In this document: positions 38,959 to 48,241 of the stretch, in pieces | How the letters are laid out: each line of letters starts with the position of its first letter | Position numbering within the stretch: position 1 is the stretch's first letter | Source: Bacillus sp. es.036 | Lineage (GTDB): Bacteria; Bacillota; Bacilli; Bacillales; Guptibacillaceae | Length of the DNA stretch: 64,000 nucleotides | Assembly: GCF_002563635.1 (NCBI RefSeq) | Contig: NZ_PDIZ01000001.1 | Span: 2,604,001-2,668,000 of the forward strand | Reading direction: 5' to 3' | Translations under genes and position numbers: made by a program | Notes under the pieces: model-generated | Databases searched by the model: none | What the model was told of the DNA's origin: nothing | The model's input: the letters and a program-made list of their open reading frames with translations, nothing else

Positions 38959-40185
38959 ATGGGAAGTTACCAAAGACGGGGAGAGAATTCTTTTCTGTTG
39001 GTGGTAGAAGCAGGATATGATGCTAAAGGTAAACGTAAAAAACGTACCAAGACAATACGGATCACTGATCCACCTTTATTAAAAACGAAACGCAAACTAG
39101 AAAACTTCTTACAACAGGAGTTAGCAAAATTCCAGATTGAAATCGAAGCTGGTGAATACATTGCTCCTAACAAAAACTTGTTTAGTGACTTCGTTCAGGA
39201 ATGGTACAAGCGTTACGCAATTAAAGAACTATCCCCCACTGTAGTTAAGAACTATATGAGCTCTTTACGAAGTCATATCCTCCCTATTTTTGGATCTAAA
39301 CGAATTGGAGATATTAAAACAATTCAAATCATACGGTTTTTAGATGATAAAGCAACCGGTGAGAATGAAAGAAAAGACGGACGTCCAGGTAAACTCTCCT
39401 CTGATTCTATACGGAAACTTTATGATGCGCTTTGTAATGTATTTAATAGAGCATATGATTGGCGTATTATTAAAGACAATCCGATGACTGGTGTTAAAAA
39501 ACCGGCAGTCAAACAAAGAGAAATGAGGTATTACACTAGTGATGATCTTGGAGAAGTATTTGAAGCATTGAACCAGGAACCACTGATGTGGCGTGTATAT
39601 TTTTTAGGAGCTCTATTTGGTGGATTTAGAAGAGGAGAATTAACAGCTCTTGAGTGGTCAAACGTCTTATTTGATACTAATGAAATAGAGATTATAAATA
39701 ACATTGTAGGTAGCGAAAACGGTCAACCTATTATTAAGGATCCCAAAACAAAATCATCTAAAGCCTCAGTCGTCATGCCTGAGTGGTACATGGAGTTATT
39801 AAAAGAGTACAAAGCTGAGTGGTTAAAGGAAAAAGAAAGCGCAGCTGAATACTGGGAAGGGAGCGATCACCAGTATCTTTTTCATAAAGGATTAGGAAGT
39901 CCACTCTATTTTACAACGCCTACAACAAAATGGAGTCGAATAGTTGAGAAATACAAATTGAAAAAAATTCGTCTTCATGACTTACGCCATAGCATGGTCG
40001 CACTTTTAATGGAAGAAGATAACGTGAATTTACCAGCCATTCAGAAACGAGCTCGTCATTCAAGTTCGAAAATCACTTCAGATATCTATGGACATATTTC
40101 TAAGAAAAGAGCTACGCAAACTGCAAGTCAATTTGATAAATATGCGCCAAATAATAATTTGGTCAACAAATCGTCAACAAACTGA
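38959..40185 (+). CDS. int: Tyrosine recombinase (phage-type integrase)
   Basis: 408 residues. An N-terminal arm-binding domain (AP2-like; FLLVVEAGYDAKGKRKKRT), a core-binding SAM-like domain (about 70-170) and a catalytic domain with Arg224 (FGGFRRGELTALEW), His340/Arg343 (RLHDLRHSMVALL), His367 (KRARHSSSK) and nucleophile Tyr377 (DIYGH). It catalyses site-specific integration and excision. It belongs to the Tn916/phage type, not the integron IntI group: the integron-specific insert is not seen. GTAGGAGG precedes the ATG. It ends 66 bp from the 3' end of a tRNA-Ala gene, the likely attachment site. Confidence 0.95.
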   Translation: MGSYQRRGENSFLLVVEAGYDAKGKRKKRTKTIRITDPPLLKTKRKLENFLQQELAKFQIEIEAGEYIAPNKNLFSDFVQEWYKRYAIKELSPTVVKNYMSSLRSHILPIFGSKRIGDIKTIQIIRFLDDKATGENERKDGRPGKLSSDSIRKLYDALCNVFNRAYDWRIIKDNPMTGVKKPAVKQREMRYYTSDDLGEVFEALNQEPLMWRVYFLGALFGGFRRGELTALEWSNVLFDTNEIEIINNIVGSENGQPIIKDPKTKSSKASVVMPEWYMELLKEYKAEWLKEKESAAEYWEGSDHQYLFHKGLGSPLYFTTPTTKWSRIVEKYKLKKIRLHDLRHSMVALLMEEDNVNLPAIQKRARHSSSKITSDIYGHISKKRATQTASQFDKYAPNNNLVNKSSTN

Positions 40186-40220
40186 TAATTGCGATGTGTG
40201 TACAAACTTGCATTCACAAG

Positions 40221-40248
40221 AAAAACCCTTGATACACAAGGGTTTTTT
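40221..40248 (+). terminator. Bidirectional intrinsic terminator
   Basis: AAAACCCTTG-atacaa-CAAGGGTTTT with T-runs on both sides; ends both integrase and tRNA transcripts. Confidence 0.8.
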
Positions 40249-40251
40249 AGA

Positions 40252-40324
40252 TGGAGCATAGCGGGATCGAACCGCTGACCTCTACACTGCCAGTGTAGCG
40301 CTCTCCCAGCTGAGCTAATGCCCC
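40252..40324 (-). tRNA. tRNA-Ala (anticodon GGC)
   Basis: A 73-nt cloverleaf on the minus strand: acceptor GGGGCAT / ATGCTCC with discriminator A, D-arm TTAGCTCAGCTGGGAGAGC, anticodon arm CTACA-CTGGCAG-TGTAG, variable AGGTC, T-arm AGCGG-TTCGATC-CCGCT. CCA is not encoded. Its 3' end faces the integrase, as expected for a tRNA-targeting island. Confidence 0.97.
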
Positions 40325-40444
40325 GTATAATGACAGCGATTTCCTGTCGACAAGATTTATTTTATCATAGCTTTTATTGTGAGGGCAACTTATTTTTTGA
40401 AATATGCGAAAGTGCGCTACTTTGAAATCGCCTCCCCTTTATCA

Positions 40445-40490
40445 AAAACCCCTCAACACAATACCAATGTACAGAAGGTATATTGAGGGT
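40445..40490 (-). terminator. Intrinsic terminator
   Basis: Minus strand ACCCTCAA...TTGAGGGGT followed by TTTTTG, just after the stop of the 59-residue gene. Confidence 0.6.
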
Positions 40491-40510
40491 CTTTTATCTA
40501 TTGAAATCTT

Positions 40511-40690
40511 TTAAAACTTTCCTTCCCCTACTTCCTCTGCTTCTTCTTTTAATTCCAACCTCCTCTTTTCCAACTCCAGCTTCTTTTCCTCTACCTCTAA
40601 CTTTTTCTTTTTCAAGTCAAAATTCATTACAAAATATAAAAAAATAAACGTCATTCCAACGATTACGGATATAAATAAAAATAGGTCCAT
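40511..40690 (-). CDS. Small membrane/coiled-coil protein (59 aa)
   Basis: ATG 40688-40690 with GGAGGAG upstream; TAA at 40511-40513. The product begins MDLFLFISVIVGMTFIFLYF, one helix (about 3-22), then an almost uninterrupted charged heptad region (KKKKLEVEEKKLELEKRRLE) predicted to form a coiled coil. Outside the island, in the core genome. Function unknown; not called by simple ORF finding because of length. Confidence 0.7.
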   Translation of the reverse strand: MDLFLFISVIVGMTFIFLYFVMNFDLKKKKLEVEEKKLELEKRRLELKEEAEEVGEGKF

Positions 40691-40849
40691 GATCTCCTCC
40701 TAAGTGTTACTTGTTTTTAAATTATACGGGTGGGTAGTCACAACATATTCATTTTACTTTAGCGAGTAACTGGTTTTAAACGCCACTTCTCTCTTTTTTA
40801 ATCATGCTATACTAAAGAATAATGAGAATTGGTAAGGGAGATGAATACG

Positions 40850-41443
40850 ATGAAAGATGTCCTTATCCAGTATATGAAACGCTTCTCGGATCTCAGTGAA
40901 TCCGAATTAAGAAAGCTAACAATCGATATTCCTGTTGCTACGTTTAAGAAAGGAACGGTCCTTTTGCATCAAGGTGAAGTCCCCAATAAATGCTATTTTG
41001 TTCTAAAAGGGTGTGTACGGCTTTACGGTGTCGATGAACATGGGAATGAGAATACGTACAATTTCTTTACGGAAGAACAGAGTGTGACGATCTTTAATCA
41101 GCATACTCCTGACAAAGTTTCTCCCTACTCTCTTAGCTGCTTGGAAGACTGTACGCTTATTGTTGGTGATTTATCGACTGAGCAGGAAGCTTACGACCTG
41201 CATCCGGTGTTAGAAGAACTGACTCGAAAAATGATGGAAGAAGATCTTGGTGCGATGAGGGATGAATTCTCCTCCTTCATTTCATCTACCCCAGAAGAGC
41301 GCTATCAGAACTTGGTGAAGAAAAGACCAGATTTAATTGATCGAGTTCCTCAGTATCAACTAGCAAGCTATCTGGGAATCAAGCCAGAATCTCTCAGCCG
41401 GATTAAGAAACGATCCATAGCTAACCTAAGGATTGTTGATTAG
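40850..41443 (+). CDS. Crp/Fnr-family transcriptional regulator
   Basis: 197 residues from MKDVLIQYMKRFSDLSE; the ATG at 40850 is correctly spaced from AAGGGAG. The N-terminal cyclic-nucleotide-binding fold (about 10-120; KGTVLLHQGEVPNKCYFVL, GCVRLYGVDEHG) is followed by a C-terminal helix-turn-helix (about 165-190; QYQLASYLGIKPESLSRIKK). No cysteine cluster for Fe-S is seen, so it is not a classic Fnr. It converges with, and overlaps by 4 bp, a membrane-protein gene whose leader carries an Fnr/Crp-like palindrome (42208-42221), a likely target. Confidence 0.92.
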   Translation: MKDVLIQYMKRFSDLSESELRKLTIDIPVATFKKGTVLLHQGEVPNKCYFVLKGCVRLYGVDEHGNENTYNFFTEEQSVTIFNQHTPDKVSPYSLSCLEDCTLIVGDLSTEQEAYDLHPVLEELTRKMMEEDLGAMRDEFSSFISSTPEERYQNLVKKRPDLIDRVPQYQLASYLGIKPESLSRIKKRSIANLRIVD

Positions 41444-42147
41444 TCCATCGTTACTTTTCTTCCTTTTACTAATAACCAGATCCCAAATCCTAATTCACCG
41501 ATCACCATGGGAACCATAAGGATTAATTCTAGTAGCTCAGTAACGTTTTCAAGTTGGGGGATAAAATGGTACATGAAATGAATAAGCGCGTAGCTGAAGC
41601 CTGCTAGAACGACAAGAAAGCTAACCACTTTTGGTATTTTGATTGTATTCCATGCTACCAGTCCGACTGCGATCAAATGAAGTCCAAAAATGATTAATCC
41701 AAATGACCACATGGCTTCAAAAGTTGTGATGGCATCCATTACTTGCTGTGCCACAGTATCCGACGTACCTCCCACTGAATTTTGAACAATCGTGTTCGTT
41801 ACCACCAGATGTGAAACCGCAGTGGCTAGCATGGCTGTATAAAGGAAACGAAGCCAGCCCGCTAATAATGCGTAACCTGCATGAAACGGCTTTAGGAATA
41901 AGTAAAATCCCCATGATACAACTAAATCCATGATGATAATAATGAGCCATCCAAGTACCTCAAGGCGAAATCCTTGAGATGCCTGGATGTTTTTTAATGT
42001 CGTTGTCGCATCTCCGTCAACGACTAGTGAACTGTGGACATACCCATGAGCAAAAGCTGCTACAACCGCCATAATAAGTAGGGAAATGCCAGACAAGACT
42101 GCTGCTTTCTGCTGCATGTTTTGATTCGTTGTTCTCCCTAACCCCAT
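41440..42147 (-). CDS. DUF4386-like membrane protein
   Basis: 235 residues with six to seven transmembrane helices (for example AAVLSGISLLIMAVVAAFAH, VLGWLIIIIMDLVVSWGFYL). It resembles the DUF4386 family of integral membrane proteins often paired with Crp/Fnr-type regulators. GGAGG precedes the ATG. The Fnr-like palindrome at 42208-42221 lies 61 bp upstream of the start. Function unknown. Confidence 0.7.
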   Translation of the reverse strand: MGLGRTTNQNMQQKAAVLSGISLLIMAVVAAFAHGYVHSSLVVDGDATTTLKNIQASQGFRLEVLGWLIIIIMDLVVSWGFYLFLKPFHAGYALLAGWLRFLYTAMLATAVSHLVVTNTIVQNSVGGTSDTVAQQVMDAITTFEAMWSFGLIIFGLHLIAVGLVAWNTIKIPKVVSFLVVLAGFSYALIHFMYHFIPQLENVTELLELILMVPMVIGELGFGIWLLVKGRKVTMD

Positions 42148-42493
42148 ATAAGAGCCTCCTAGACTTTGATGTTAAATCTATTGTATTTTGTCTGAGGAAG
42201 ACTTTCATTGACTTAAATCAAGGATTTTGCGCTTTTAGAAATTTAAGCAAGTCCCATTCTTATCCACAATGAGATTACCTAAGTAAACCACACTAATTTC
42301 AATAAAGATCACGAATCACTTTTTTTATCCCATAGCTCTATCCTCCCAAGCCAATGGTGCTATTAAAAGGGTTAGCAAAGGAATTTGTGAAGATCTGTTT
42401 AGGTCGAAATCCTTTTGAACCATGTTAGGTGCTTTGAAATAATTGGAGTACGCGTTTGTTAATGAACTAAAATGAGGTTGGTGATGACGGTAA
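42148..42493. other. Divergent regulatory region
   Basis: Lies between two divergently transcribed genes; contains the Fnr-like palindrome (42208-42221). No gene. Confidence 0.5.
42208..42221. promoter_or_regulatory. Fnr/Crp-like operator
   Basis: TTGACTTAAATCAA, one base from the consensus TTGAT-N4-ATCAA. It is next to genes for a Crp/Fnr regulator and its neighbour. Confidence 0.55.
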
Positions 42494-43276
42494 ATGTTAA
42501 AAAAGATTAATCCCGCCGGAGTTTTATCAATAGCCATGCTAATGGGATGCTCCGCTGAAACGGAGAAAAAAATCGATGAGGATCAAGCAGAAGATGTGAC
42601 ATGGTCATATGAAGGAGAAACTGGGCCATCCAATTGGCATACGTTGCACCCTGAGTATGCAGCATGCGGTGAAGGAGAAAAGCAGTCTCCAATCAACATT
42701 GACGTTTCTACTGTTGAACTGAACGATGATTTAGAAGCACTTGATATCTCGTACCAATCCACTCCGTTTTCATTAGAAAACAACGGACACACGGTTCAAC
42801 TGACAGATCCAACTGGGGAAAACAGCATTTCATTACAAGGAGAAAAATATACCTTACAACAACTCCACTTCCATACCCCAAGTGAAAATTCTTTGAACGG
42901 TGATCATTTTGAAATGGAAGGTCACCTTGTTCATAAGAATGAAGCGGGTGAGCTGGCCGTTCTCGCCTTCCTTATTGAAGAAGGTGAAGATAATCCAGTC
43001 TTAGCTGAAGCCTTTTCAAATATCCCTTCCGAACACAGTAAAGAAGAGCTCTCAAGTAAACTAAAGTTGGAATCATTACTGCCAGAAGACATGTCAACAT
43101 TTCGGTACAGCGGTTCGTTAACGACTCCTCCTTGTTCTGAAGGTGTTAGCTGGGTTGTTCTAGAAGAACCCATCGAACTATCAGAACAGCAGATTGGGGC
43201 ATTTTCGGAAAATTTTCCGCATGGGAATGCAAGAGAACCCCAACCGTTAAATAAGAGAGAAGTCTACGTCGAATAG
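42494..43276 (+). CDS. Alpha-type carbonic anhydrase, lipoprotein
   Basis: 260 residues. A lipobox AMLMGC makes Cys19 the lipidated residue, so it is exported and anchored outside the membrane. The mature enzyme has the alpha-carbonic-anhydrase signature: CGEGEKQSPINID, zinc ligands His125 and His127 (LQQLHFHTPSEN) and His144 (EGHLVH), and SGSLTTPPCSEGVSW. It interconverts CO2 and bicarbonate. Followed by a strong terminator, so monocistronic. Confidence 0.95.
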   Translation: MLKKINPAGVLSIAMLMGCSAETEKKIDEDQAEDVTWSYEGETGPSNWHTLHPEYAACGEGEKQSPINIDVSTVELNDDLEALDISYQSTPFSLENNGHTVQLTDPTGENSISLQGEKYTLQQLHFHTPSENSLNGDHFEMEGHLVHKNEAGELAVLAFLIEEGEDNPVLAEAFSNIPSEHSKEELSSKLKLESLLPEDMSTFRYSGSLTTPPCSEGVSWVVLEEPIELSEQQIGAFSENFPHGNAREPQPLNKREVYVE

Positions 43277-43287
43277 TCTACTCCATC

Positions 43288-43322
43288 AAAAAAACCTCTT
43301 GCGGATGCAAGAGGTTTTTTTC
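43288..43322 (+). terminator. Intrinsic terminator
   Basis: AAACCTCTTGC-ggat-GCAAGAGGTTTTTTTT. Confidence 0.9.
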
Positions 43323-43380
43323 GTGTTCCATAAAAGTCCAAACAACAAAAGAAACGCCGTCCGTCAGCGTTTCTCCTCTC

Positions 43381-43689
43381 TTACCTTCTCTCCCGACTCG
43401 TTAATCCCATCGCCACAAACCGTACGATCAATGACGCCACAATACTATACACAATCAGTGCGAACACCGCAGAGAATTCAACGACATACTGTCCAGCGAA
43501 TTCTGTGGTTGGAAAGATGTTTCGGAATGGATATAACAGCGGCGCTGAAAAGTCATAGATCCACTGTACAAACGGAGCTGTTGGATTTGCGCTGAATAGT
43601 TTCAGCAATATGCGAATTCCGAGAATCGCTTCGATAATGCCAAAGATCAGGCGTACGAGCGATACGAGGAATGATGATAATGCTCTCAT
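43381..43689 (-). CDS. YggT family membrane protein
   Basis: 102 residues with two transmembrane helices separated by the conserved amphipathic segment NPTAPFVQWIYDFSAPLLYP characteristic of the YggT family (linked to cell-division or osmotic functions in other bacteria). AAAGGGTG precedes the ATG. A monocistronic core gene. Confidence 0.85.
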   Translation of the reverse strand: MRALSSFLVSLVRLIFGIIEAILGIRILLKLFSANPTAPFVQWIYDFSAPLLYPFRNIFPTTEFAGQYVVEFSAVFALIVYSIVASLIVRFVAMGLTSRERR

Positions 43690-43811
43690 ATTTCTTCACC
43701 CTTTTTGTCCTGTCATATCCTTTCTTTACCCTGTCGCGATGGATCACACACGTGTCGTTTTTTTCCAGTGATTGATGGGCATAATGGAAGTGGAGAAAGG
43801 AGCGTTTTGTT

Positions 43812-44804
43812 TTGAGATTACGTGACTTAGTTTATTATATATCGCGGTATCCCCCTGTATTACAACTCGGTGCGCTGATTGTTGTGATTCTAATCACGAT
43901 GGGCTTTATTATGCACCTGGTAGAGCCAGAGATGTTTCCGACCGTTTTCGATGGGGTTTGGTTTGCGATTGTCACAGCTTCTACGATTGGGTACGGCGAT
44001 ACATCACCTGAGACTGTAAGAGGAAAAGCATTTGCGATGGTATTTATTATGTTTGGTGCTGGATTTATGACCTTTTATATGGCGAAGCTTGCCTCTTCTT
44101 TCGTGATAACGCAGGGAGCGCTTGGACGCGGAGAGCGCAGCTACGAACGGGCCAATCACGTCGTTGTTGTCGGGTGGAATTCGCGGAGCAGGCATACGAT
44201 CAAAGCTCTTTTATCCAATCAGCCGGAGCGATCCATTGTACTCATTGATCATTCGCTTGCGGAAAATCCGCTTCAAAAAGAAGGCGTTCATTTTATTCGA
44301 GGTAATCCTGGTGAGGATCGTACATTACGAAAGGCAAAGGTAAGCGATGCGCATACTGTCTTGATTACAGCGGATCAGTATAAAAGTGAAATGGAAGTGG
44401 ATATGCAGACGATCCTCACCCTTTTAACGGTAAAAGGGATCAATCCTTCTGTGTATACCATTGTAGAGATTTTATCGCCTGAGCAAATTGTGAATGCCGA
44501 GCGTGCGGGGGCGGATGAAATTATTGAAAGTGCGCATCTTCTAAGTACGGTGATGACGAATAGCGTCTTTTCACATGGGATTTCTACGACACTCCTCGAA
44601 ATGCTTACTCATTTAAAGCCAAACCAACTCGATTTTATGAAGGCAGAGGCTTTTAGTGAAAATTCGTTTTGTGATGTCGCTCAGCAATTAAATGAAAAGG
44701 ATATTCTGATGATTGGCGTAAAAAGAGGAAGCGATCTTGTCATGAATCCCTCCCCTTCGTTTGTTATCGAGTCAGATGATCTTTTACTTGTGATTCACAC
44801 ATAA
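43812..44804 (+). CDS. yugO: Potassium channel protein (YugO-like)
   Basis: 330 residues: two transmembrane helices (about 18-36 and 70-92) flank a pore loop with the K+ selectivity filter TIGYGD (58-63); a cytosolic RCK/TrkA-N domain (VVVVGWNSRSRHTI) and TrkA-C-like part follow. In B. subtilis the YugO channel mediates potassium-based electrical signalling in biofilms. TTG start with AAAGGAG upstream. Its end overlaps the convergent yugN-like gene by 10 bp, preserving the B. subtilis order. Confidence 0.92.
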   Translation: MRLRDLVYYISRYPPVLQLGALIVVILITMGFIMHLVEPEMFPTVFDGVWFAIVTASTIGYGDTSPETVRGKAFAMVFIMFGAGFMTFYMAKLASSFVITQGALGRGERSYERANHVVVVGWNSRSRHTIKALLSNQPERSIVLIDHSLAENPLQKEGVHFIRGNPGEDRTLRKAKVSDAHTVLITADQYKSEMEVDMQTILTLLTVKGINPSVYTIVEILSPEQIVNAERAGADEIIESAHLLSTVMTNSVFSHGISTTLLEMLTHLKPNQLDFMKAEAFSENSFCDVAQQLNEKDILMIGVKRGSDLVMNPSPSFVIESDDLLLVIHT

Positions 44805-45205
44805 GACGAGAGTGCTGCGTCAAACTCTTTCACGTAACGCTCTCCGTATTTCAACCACTTTTCATCAATTTCAGCATCTTTATCGGTTGGTTCCTGAAAC
44901 TGGTTAAAGGACGCTGAGATATTCCCGATGTTTCCTTCAGGATCGACTCCTGCCTGGTACATATGAGAGAGCATGAACGGCTGCCCAATTTCTACAATCG
45001 CGCCATCCGCATCAAGCTCTTTTTTCACGGCTTTAATCGGCACTCGTAGAAAAAGATAACCGTCTTCGTCATCGATTTTATAGTCAAAATAGCCGTGATC
45101 ATATTCCCAGCCGCCTCCGTAGCTATAGCCTAGTTGACGAAGCTTGTCCTCCATAATGCTAAGTTCAATCGTTTTCCCTTCGAGCTCCGAATTCATTGGA
45201 ATCAT
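44795..45205 (-). CDS. yugN: YugN-like family protein
   Basis: 136 residues from MIPMNSELEGKTIELS; the ATG at 45205 follows GGAGGAAG, so the longer frame to 45265 is unlikely. GGGWEYDHGYFDYKIDDEDG is typical of the YugN-like family. Cytoplasmic; function unknown. Between yugO and pgi as in B. subtilis. Confidence 0.88.
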   Translation of the reverse strand: MIPMNSELEGKTIELSIMEDKLRQLGYSYGGGWEYDHGYFDYKIDDEDGYLFLRVPIKAVKKELDADGAIVEIGQPFMLSHMYQAGVDPEGNIGNISASFNQFQEPTDKDAEIDEKWLKYGERYVKEFDAALSSYV

Positions 45206-45270
45206 GTGTACTTCCTCCCTGTTTACATAGTCTACGCTTATCGTGTCCAATGAGGGAGATTTCATGAATA

Positions 45271-45299
45271 AAAAAAGAGAGCGCCGCTGCGCTCTCTCT
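45271..45299 (-). terminator. Intrinsic terminator of pgi
   Basis: Minus strand AGAGAGCGC-agcg-GCGCTCTC followed by TTTTTTT, immediately after the pgi stop. Confidence 0.85.
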
Positions 45300-45307
45300 A
45301 GTTCGAT

Positions 45308-46669
45308 CTATTCGTTTGTGTTAAGGCGATCTTCAAGCTCAGCTTTTTCTTTTTCGAATCCTGGTTTACCAAGAAGTGCGAACATGTTCGTTTTGTACGC
45401 CTCTACTCCTGGCTGATCGAACGGATTCACGCCAAGTAGGTAACCGGAAACGGCACATGCTTTTTCAAAGAAGTAAGCAAGATAACCAAAGTGGTAAGGC
45501 GTCATTTCAGGGATGTTCACGATTAAGTTCGGAACGTCACCATCTGTATGAGCAAGCATTGTACCTTCAAATGCTTTCTGGTTAACAAAGTCCATTGTTT
45601 CTCCAGCAAGGTAGTTCAGCTTATCAAGGTTTTTGTCGTCTTCTTCGATTGTGATCTCATGACGCGCTTTGCCAACGTTCAATACGGTTTCAAACAAGCT
45701 ACGACGGCCGTCTTGAACGTATTGTCCCATTGAGTGAAGATCAGTTGAGAAGTCGACTGATGCTGGATAAAGACCTTTGTTGTCTTTTCCTTCACTTTCG
45801 CCAAAGAGCTGCTTCCACCACTCAGAGAAATAGTGTAGAGATGGCTCATAGTTCACAAGAAGCTCAATATTTTTGCCTTTGTTGTAAAGAGCATTTCGAA
45901 CCGCTGCATACTGATAAGCCTGGTTAGATTCGATGTCAGATGTATTCAGGTCATCTTGCGCGTCCTGAGCACCTTTCATCATTTCTTCGATTGAGATTCC
46001 GCTTGCTGCGATTGGAAGAAGTCCAACAGCCGTAAGAACAGAATAACGTCCACCTACATCATCAGGAATGACGAAGCTTTCGTATCCTTCTTCGTCAGCA
46101 AGTGTTTTAAGTGCACCTTTTGACTTGTCTGTTGTTGCATAGATGCGACGACGAGCTTCTTCTACGCCGTATTTCTCTTCAAGGAACTTACGGAAAATAC
46201 GGAACGCGATCGCAGGTTCTGTTGTTGTACCAGATTTTGAAATAACGTTAACGGAAACGTCTTTTCCTTCAAGTACGCTGAAGAGATCCTTCACGTAAGT
46301 TGAGCTAATGTTGTTTCCTACGAAGAAAACTTGTGGTGTTTTGCGCTCTTCTTTTGTTAGCACGTTATAGAAAGAATGGTTCAGCATTTCAATCGCTGCA
46401 CGAGCGCCTAAATAAGAACCACCGATCCCAACAACAAGAAGTACGTCAGAATCTGATTTGATTTTCTCAGCTGATTTCTGAATGCGTGAGAATTCTTCTT
46501 TATCATAATCATGCGGAAGCGTTAGCCAGCCAAGAAAATCGCTGCCAGCCCCTGTTCCATTATGTAGCGCTTCGTGTGCAGCCTTCACTGCATCCGCCAT
46601 GTATGTTACTTCATGTTCGCCAACAAACGACAATGCTTTTGAATAATCAAAACTTACTTTCGAAGTCAT
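45308..46669 (-). CDS. pgi: Glucose-6-phosphate isomerase
   Basis: 453 residues, typical length for Firmicute Pgi. It interconverts glucose-6-phosphate and fructose-6-phosphate in glycolysis. Sugar-isomerase motifs include [52 protein letters not shown] and [18 protein letters not shown] precedes the ATG. Monocistronic, with its own terminator; a cluster of perfect hairpins lies upstream (46855-46961). Confidence 0.97.
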   Translation of the reverse strand: MTSKVSFDYSKALSFVGEHEVTYMADAVKAAHEALHNGTGAGSDFLGWLTLPHDYDKEEFSRIQKSAEKIKSDSDVLLVVGIGGSYLGARAAIEMLNHSFYNVLTKEERKTPQVFFVGNNISSTYVKDLFSVLEGKDVSVNVISKSGTTTEPAIAFRIFRKFLEEKYGVEEARRRIYATTDKSKGALKTLADEEGYESFVIPDDVGGRYSVLTAVGLLPIAASGISIEEMMKGAQDAQDDLNTSDIESNQAYQYAAVRNALYNKGKNIELLVNYEPSLHYFSEWWKQLFGESEGKDNKGLYPASVDFSTDLHSMGQYVQDGRRSLFETVLNVGKARHEITIEEDDKNLDKLNYLAGETMDFVNQKAFEGTMLAHTDGDVPNLIVNIPEMTPYHFGYLAYFFEKACAVSGYLLGVNPFDQPGVEAYKTNMFALLGKPGFEKEKAELEDRLNTNE

Positions 46670-47000
46670 AGTTAGCCTCCAATTATCATTTTTTGTTCAG
46701 TACCCACATTTTACTTTAGCCCAAGACCTAATCGAAATCAAGAACGCCGATCCATGTAAGCGATTACCTGAGAAGATTTCTTTCTAATCTCTTTTGACCT
46801 TGTTCACTTATTCACTTCAGTATACAAATTTCTCCGCTCGATTTTTGACATATTCGATTGAAACCAGAGTTTCAATCGCCTTTAAGCGGAGCTTAAAGGT
46901 CGTTGTGTTCGGCAGCCCAGGTGAGCAAATTGATTTGCTCTAACCTGGGCTGCCGAACACAGCGTAAATGGGTCAAAAATCACACAAAATTAAACACCAT
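46670..47000. other. Intergenic region with hairpin cluster
   Basis: pgi leader and the three-hairpin cluster 46855-46961. No gene. Confidence 0.6.
46855..46961. repeat. Cluster of three perfect hairpins
   Basis: Hairpin 1: CGATTGAAAC / GTTTCAATCG (46855-46878, 4-nt loop). Hairpin 2: CCTTTAAGC / GCTTAAAGG (46879-46899, 3-nt loop). Hairpin 3: arms of 19 bp (46904-46922 / 46943-46961) plus inner arms GAGCAAAT / ATTTGCTC, 2-nt loop. Hairpins 1 and 2 abut; hairpin 3 follows after 4 nt. No T-run follows. Confidence 0.85.
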
Positions 47001-47033
47001 AAAAAAAGAACCGCTCCAATCGGAACGGTTCTT
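47001..47033 (-). terminator. Intrinsic terminator of the alcohol dehydrogenase gene
   Basis: Minus strand AGAACCGTTCCG-attg-GAGCGGTTCT followed by TTTTTT. Confidence 0.88.
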
Positions 47034-47038
47034 ATCGT

Positions 47039-48202
47039 TTATAGAGAAGCTTTCAAAATCGCCATCACGTCGTCGCGCTCAAGAGACTTGAAATTACCGA
47101 ACGCGCCATTAGCCATCGCACGGTCAGCAATCAAATCAAGCTGGCTATCGTCGATGTCGTAATCAGCAAGACGGTTTGGTGCACCAAGGCTGCTCCAGAA
47201 CGCGCTTAGCTTATCGATCCCTTCAAGCGCGATATCGCGGTCAGATTTGCCTTCTTCGCTTACGCCAAGAACTTTGACAGCAAGACGCTTGAATTTATCA
47301 ACGTTCACGTCAAGGTTGTGTTTCATCAAGTTAGGGAAGAGAATCGCCAAACCACCAGCGTGTGGAATATCATACACAGCTGATACCGCGTGCTCGATGT
47401 TGTGAGAAGCCCAGTCACCGCGAACACCCATCTGTAGTGATTGGTTTAGCGCTACTGTACCACTCAACATAATTGTTGCACGGTGATTATAGTTCTGCAT
47501 ATCTTCAATCAATTTTGGAGCTGTGTTCATCACTGTTTCAAGTACAGAGAACTGCATGTTTTCTTGAAGCTCTGTATTTGATTCAGGGTGAAGGTATTGC
47601 TCAAGTACGTGAGACATCATGTCCACCATGCCGTAAACTGTATGGTTTTTTGGCACTGTGTACGTGTTCTCAGGATCTAGAATAGAGAATTTCGGGTGTA
47701 CAAGTGGATGTCCCCAACCGTATTTCTCTTGCGTTTCCCAGTTAGTGATAACAGAACCTGGATTCATTTCTGAACCAGTTGCTGCTAGCGTTAGAACTGT
47801 ACCGAATGGAAGAGCTGCTTCAGGGAATGCTTTCTTCGTTACGAAGTCCCAAACGTCTCCATCATATTTAGCTCCAGCAGAAATCGCTTTTGTGCAGTCA
47901 ATCACACTACCGCCACCTACTGCTAGGATGAAATCAATATTATTTTCTTTACAAATGTCGACACCTTTATGAACAGTTGTTAAGCGTGGGTTTGGTTCAA
48001 CGCCGCTAAGTTCAAATACTTCAGCACCGATTTCGTTTAATGTGTTCATTACGCTATCGTAAACACCATTTTTCTTGATGCTTCCTCCGCCATAAACAAC
48101 GAGGACTTTTTTTCCGTATTGTGGAACTTCCGTTTTGAGCGCTTCAAGCTGCCCTTTACCGAAGATCAACTTTGTTGGATTTTGGAATGTGAAATTATTC
48201 AT
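47039..48202 (-). CDS. Iron-containing alcohol dehydrogenase (YugJ/YugK, butanol dehydrogenase type)
   Basis: 387 residues. The N-terminal NAD(P)-binding domain has [14 protein letters not shown] and [14 protein letters not shown]; the metal-binding domain has [14 protein letters not shown] and [20 protein letters not shown], whose histidines and aspartate bind Fe2+. It oxidises alcohols or reduces aldehydes. AGGAGGAC precedes the ATG. Position matches yugJ/yugK of B. subtilis; I cannot tell which of the two it corresponds to. Confidence 0.93.
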   Translation of the reverse strand: MNNFTFQNPTKLIFGKGQLEALKTEVPQYGKKVLVVYGGGSIKKNGVYDSVMNTLNEIGAEVFELSGVEPNPRLTTVHKGVDICKENNIDFILAVGGGSVIDCTKAISAGAKYDGDVWDFVTKKAFPEAALPFGTVLTLAATGSEMNPGSVITNWETQEKYGWGHPLVHPKFSILDPENTYTVPKNHTVYGMVDMMSHVLEQYLHPESNTELQENMQFSVLETVMNTAPKLIEDMQNYNHRATIMLSGTVALNQSLQMGVRGDWASHNIEHAVSAVYDIPHAGGLAILFPNLMKHNLDVNVDKFKRLAVKVLGVSEEGKSDRDIALEGIDKLSAFWSSLGAPNRLADYDIDDSQLDLIADRAMANGAFGNFKSLERDDVMAILKASL

Positions 48203-48241
48203 TGTTATGTCCTCCTTTATTTCAAATCAAGTTTATCCCAG

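Noticed and set aside
38959-40185. Integrase considered as an integron IntI driving the array
   Set aside because: Domain order (AP2-like arm-binding domain, SAM-like core) and tRNA-proximal position are those of phage/ICE integrases; I could not see the IntI-specific insert. It may still move the island as a whole.
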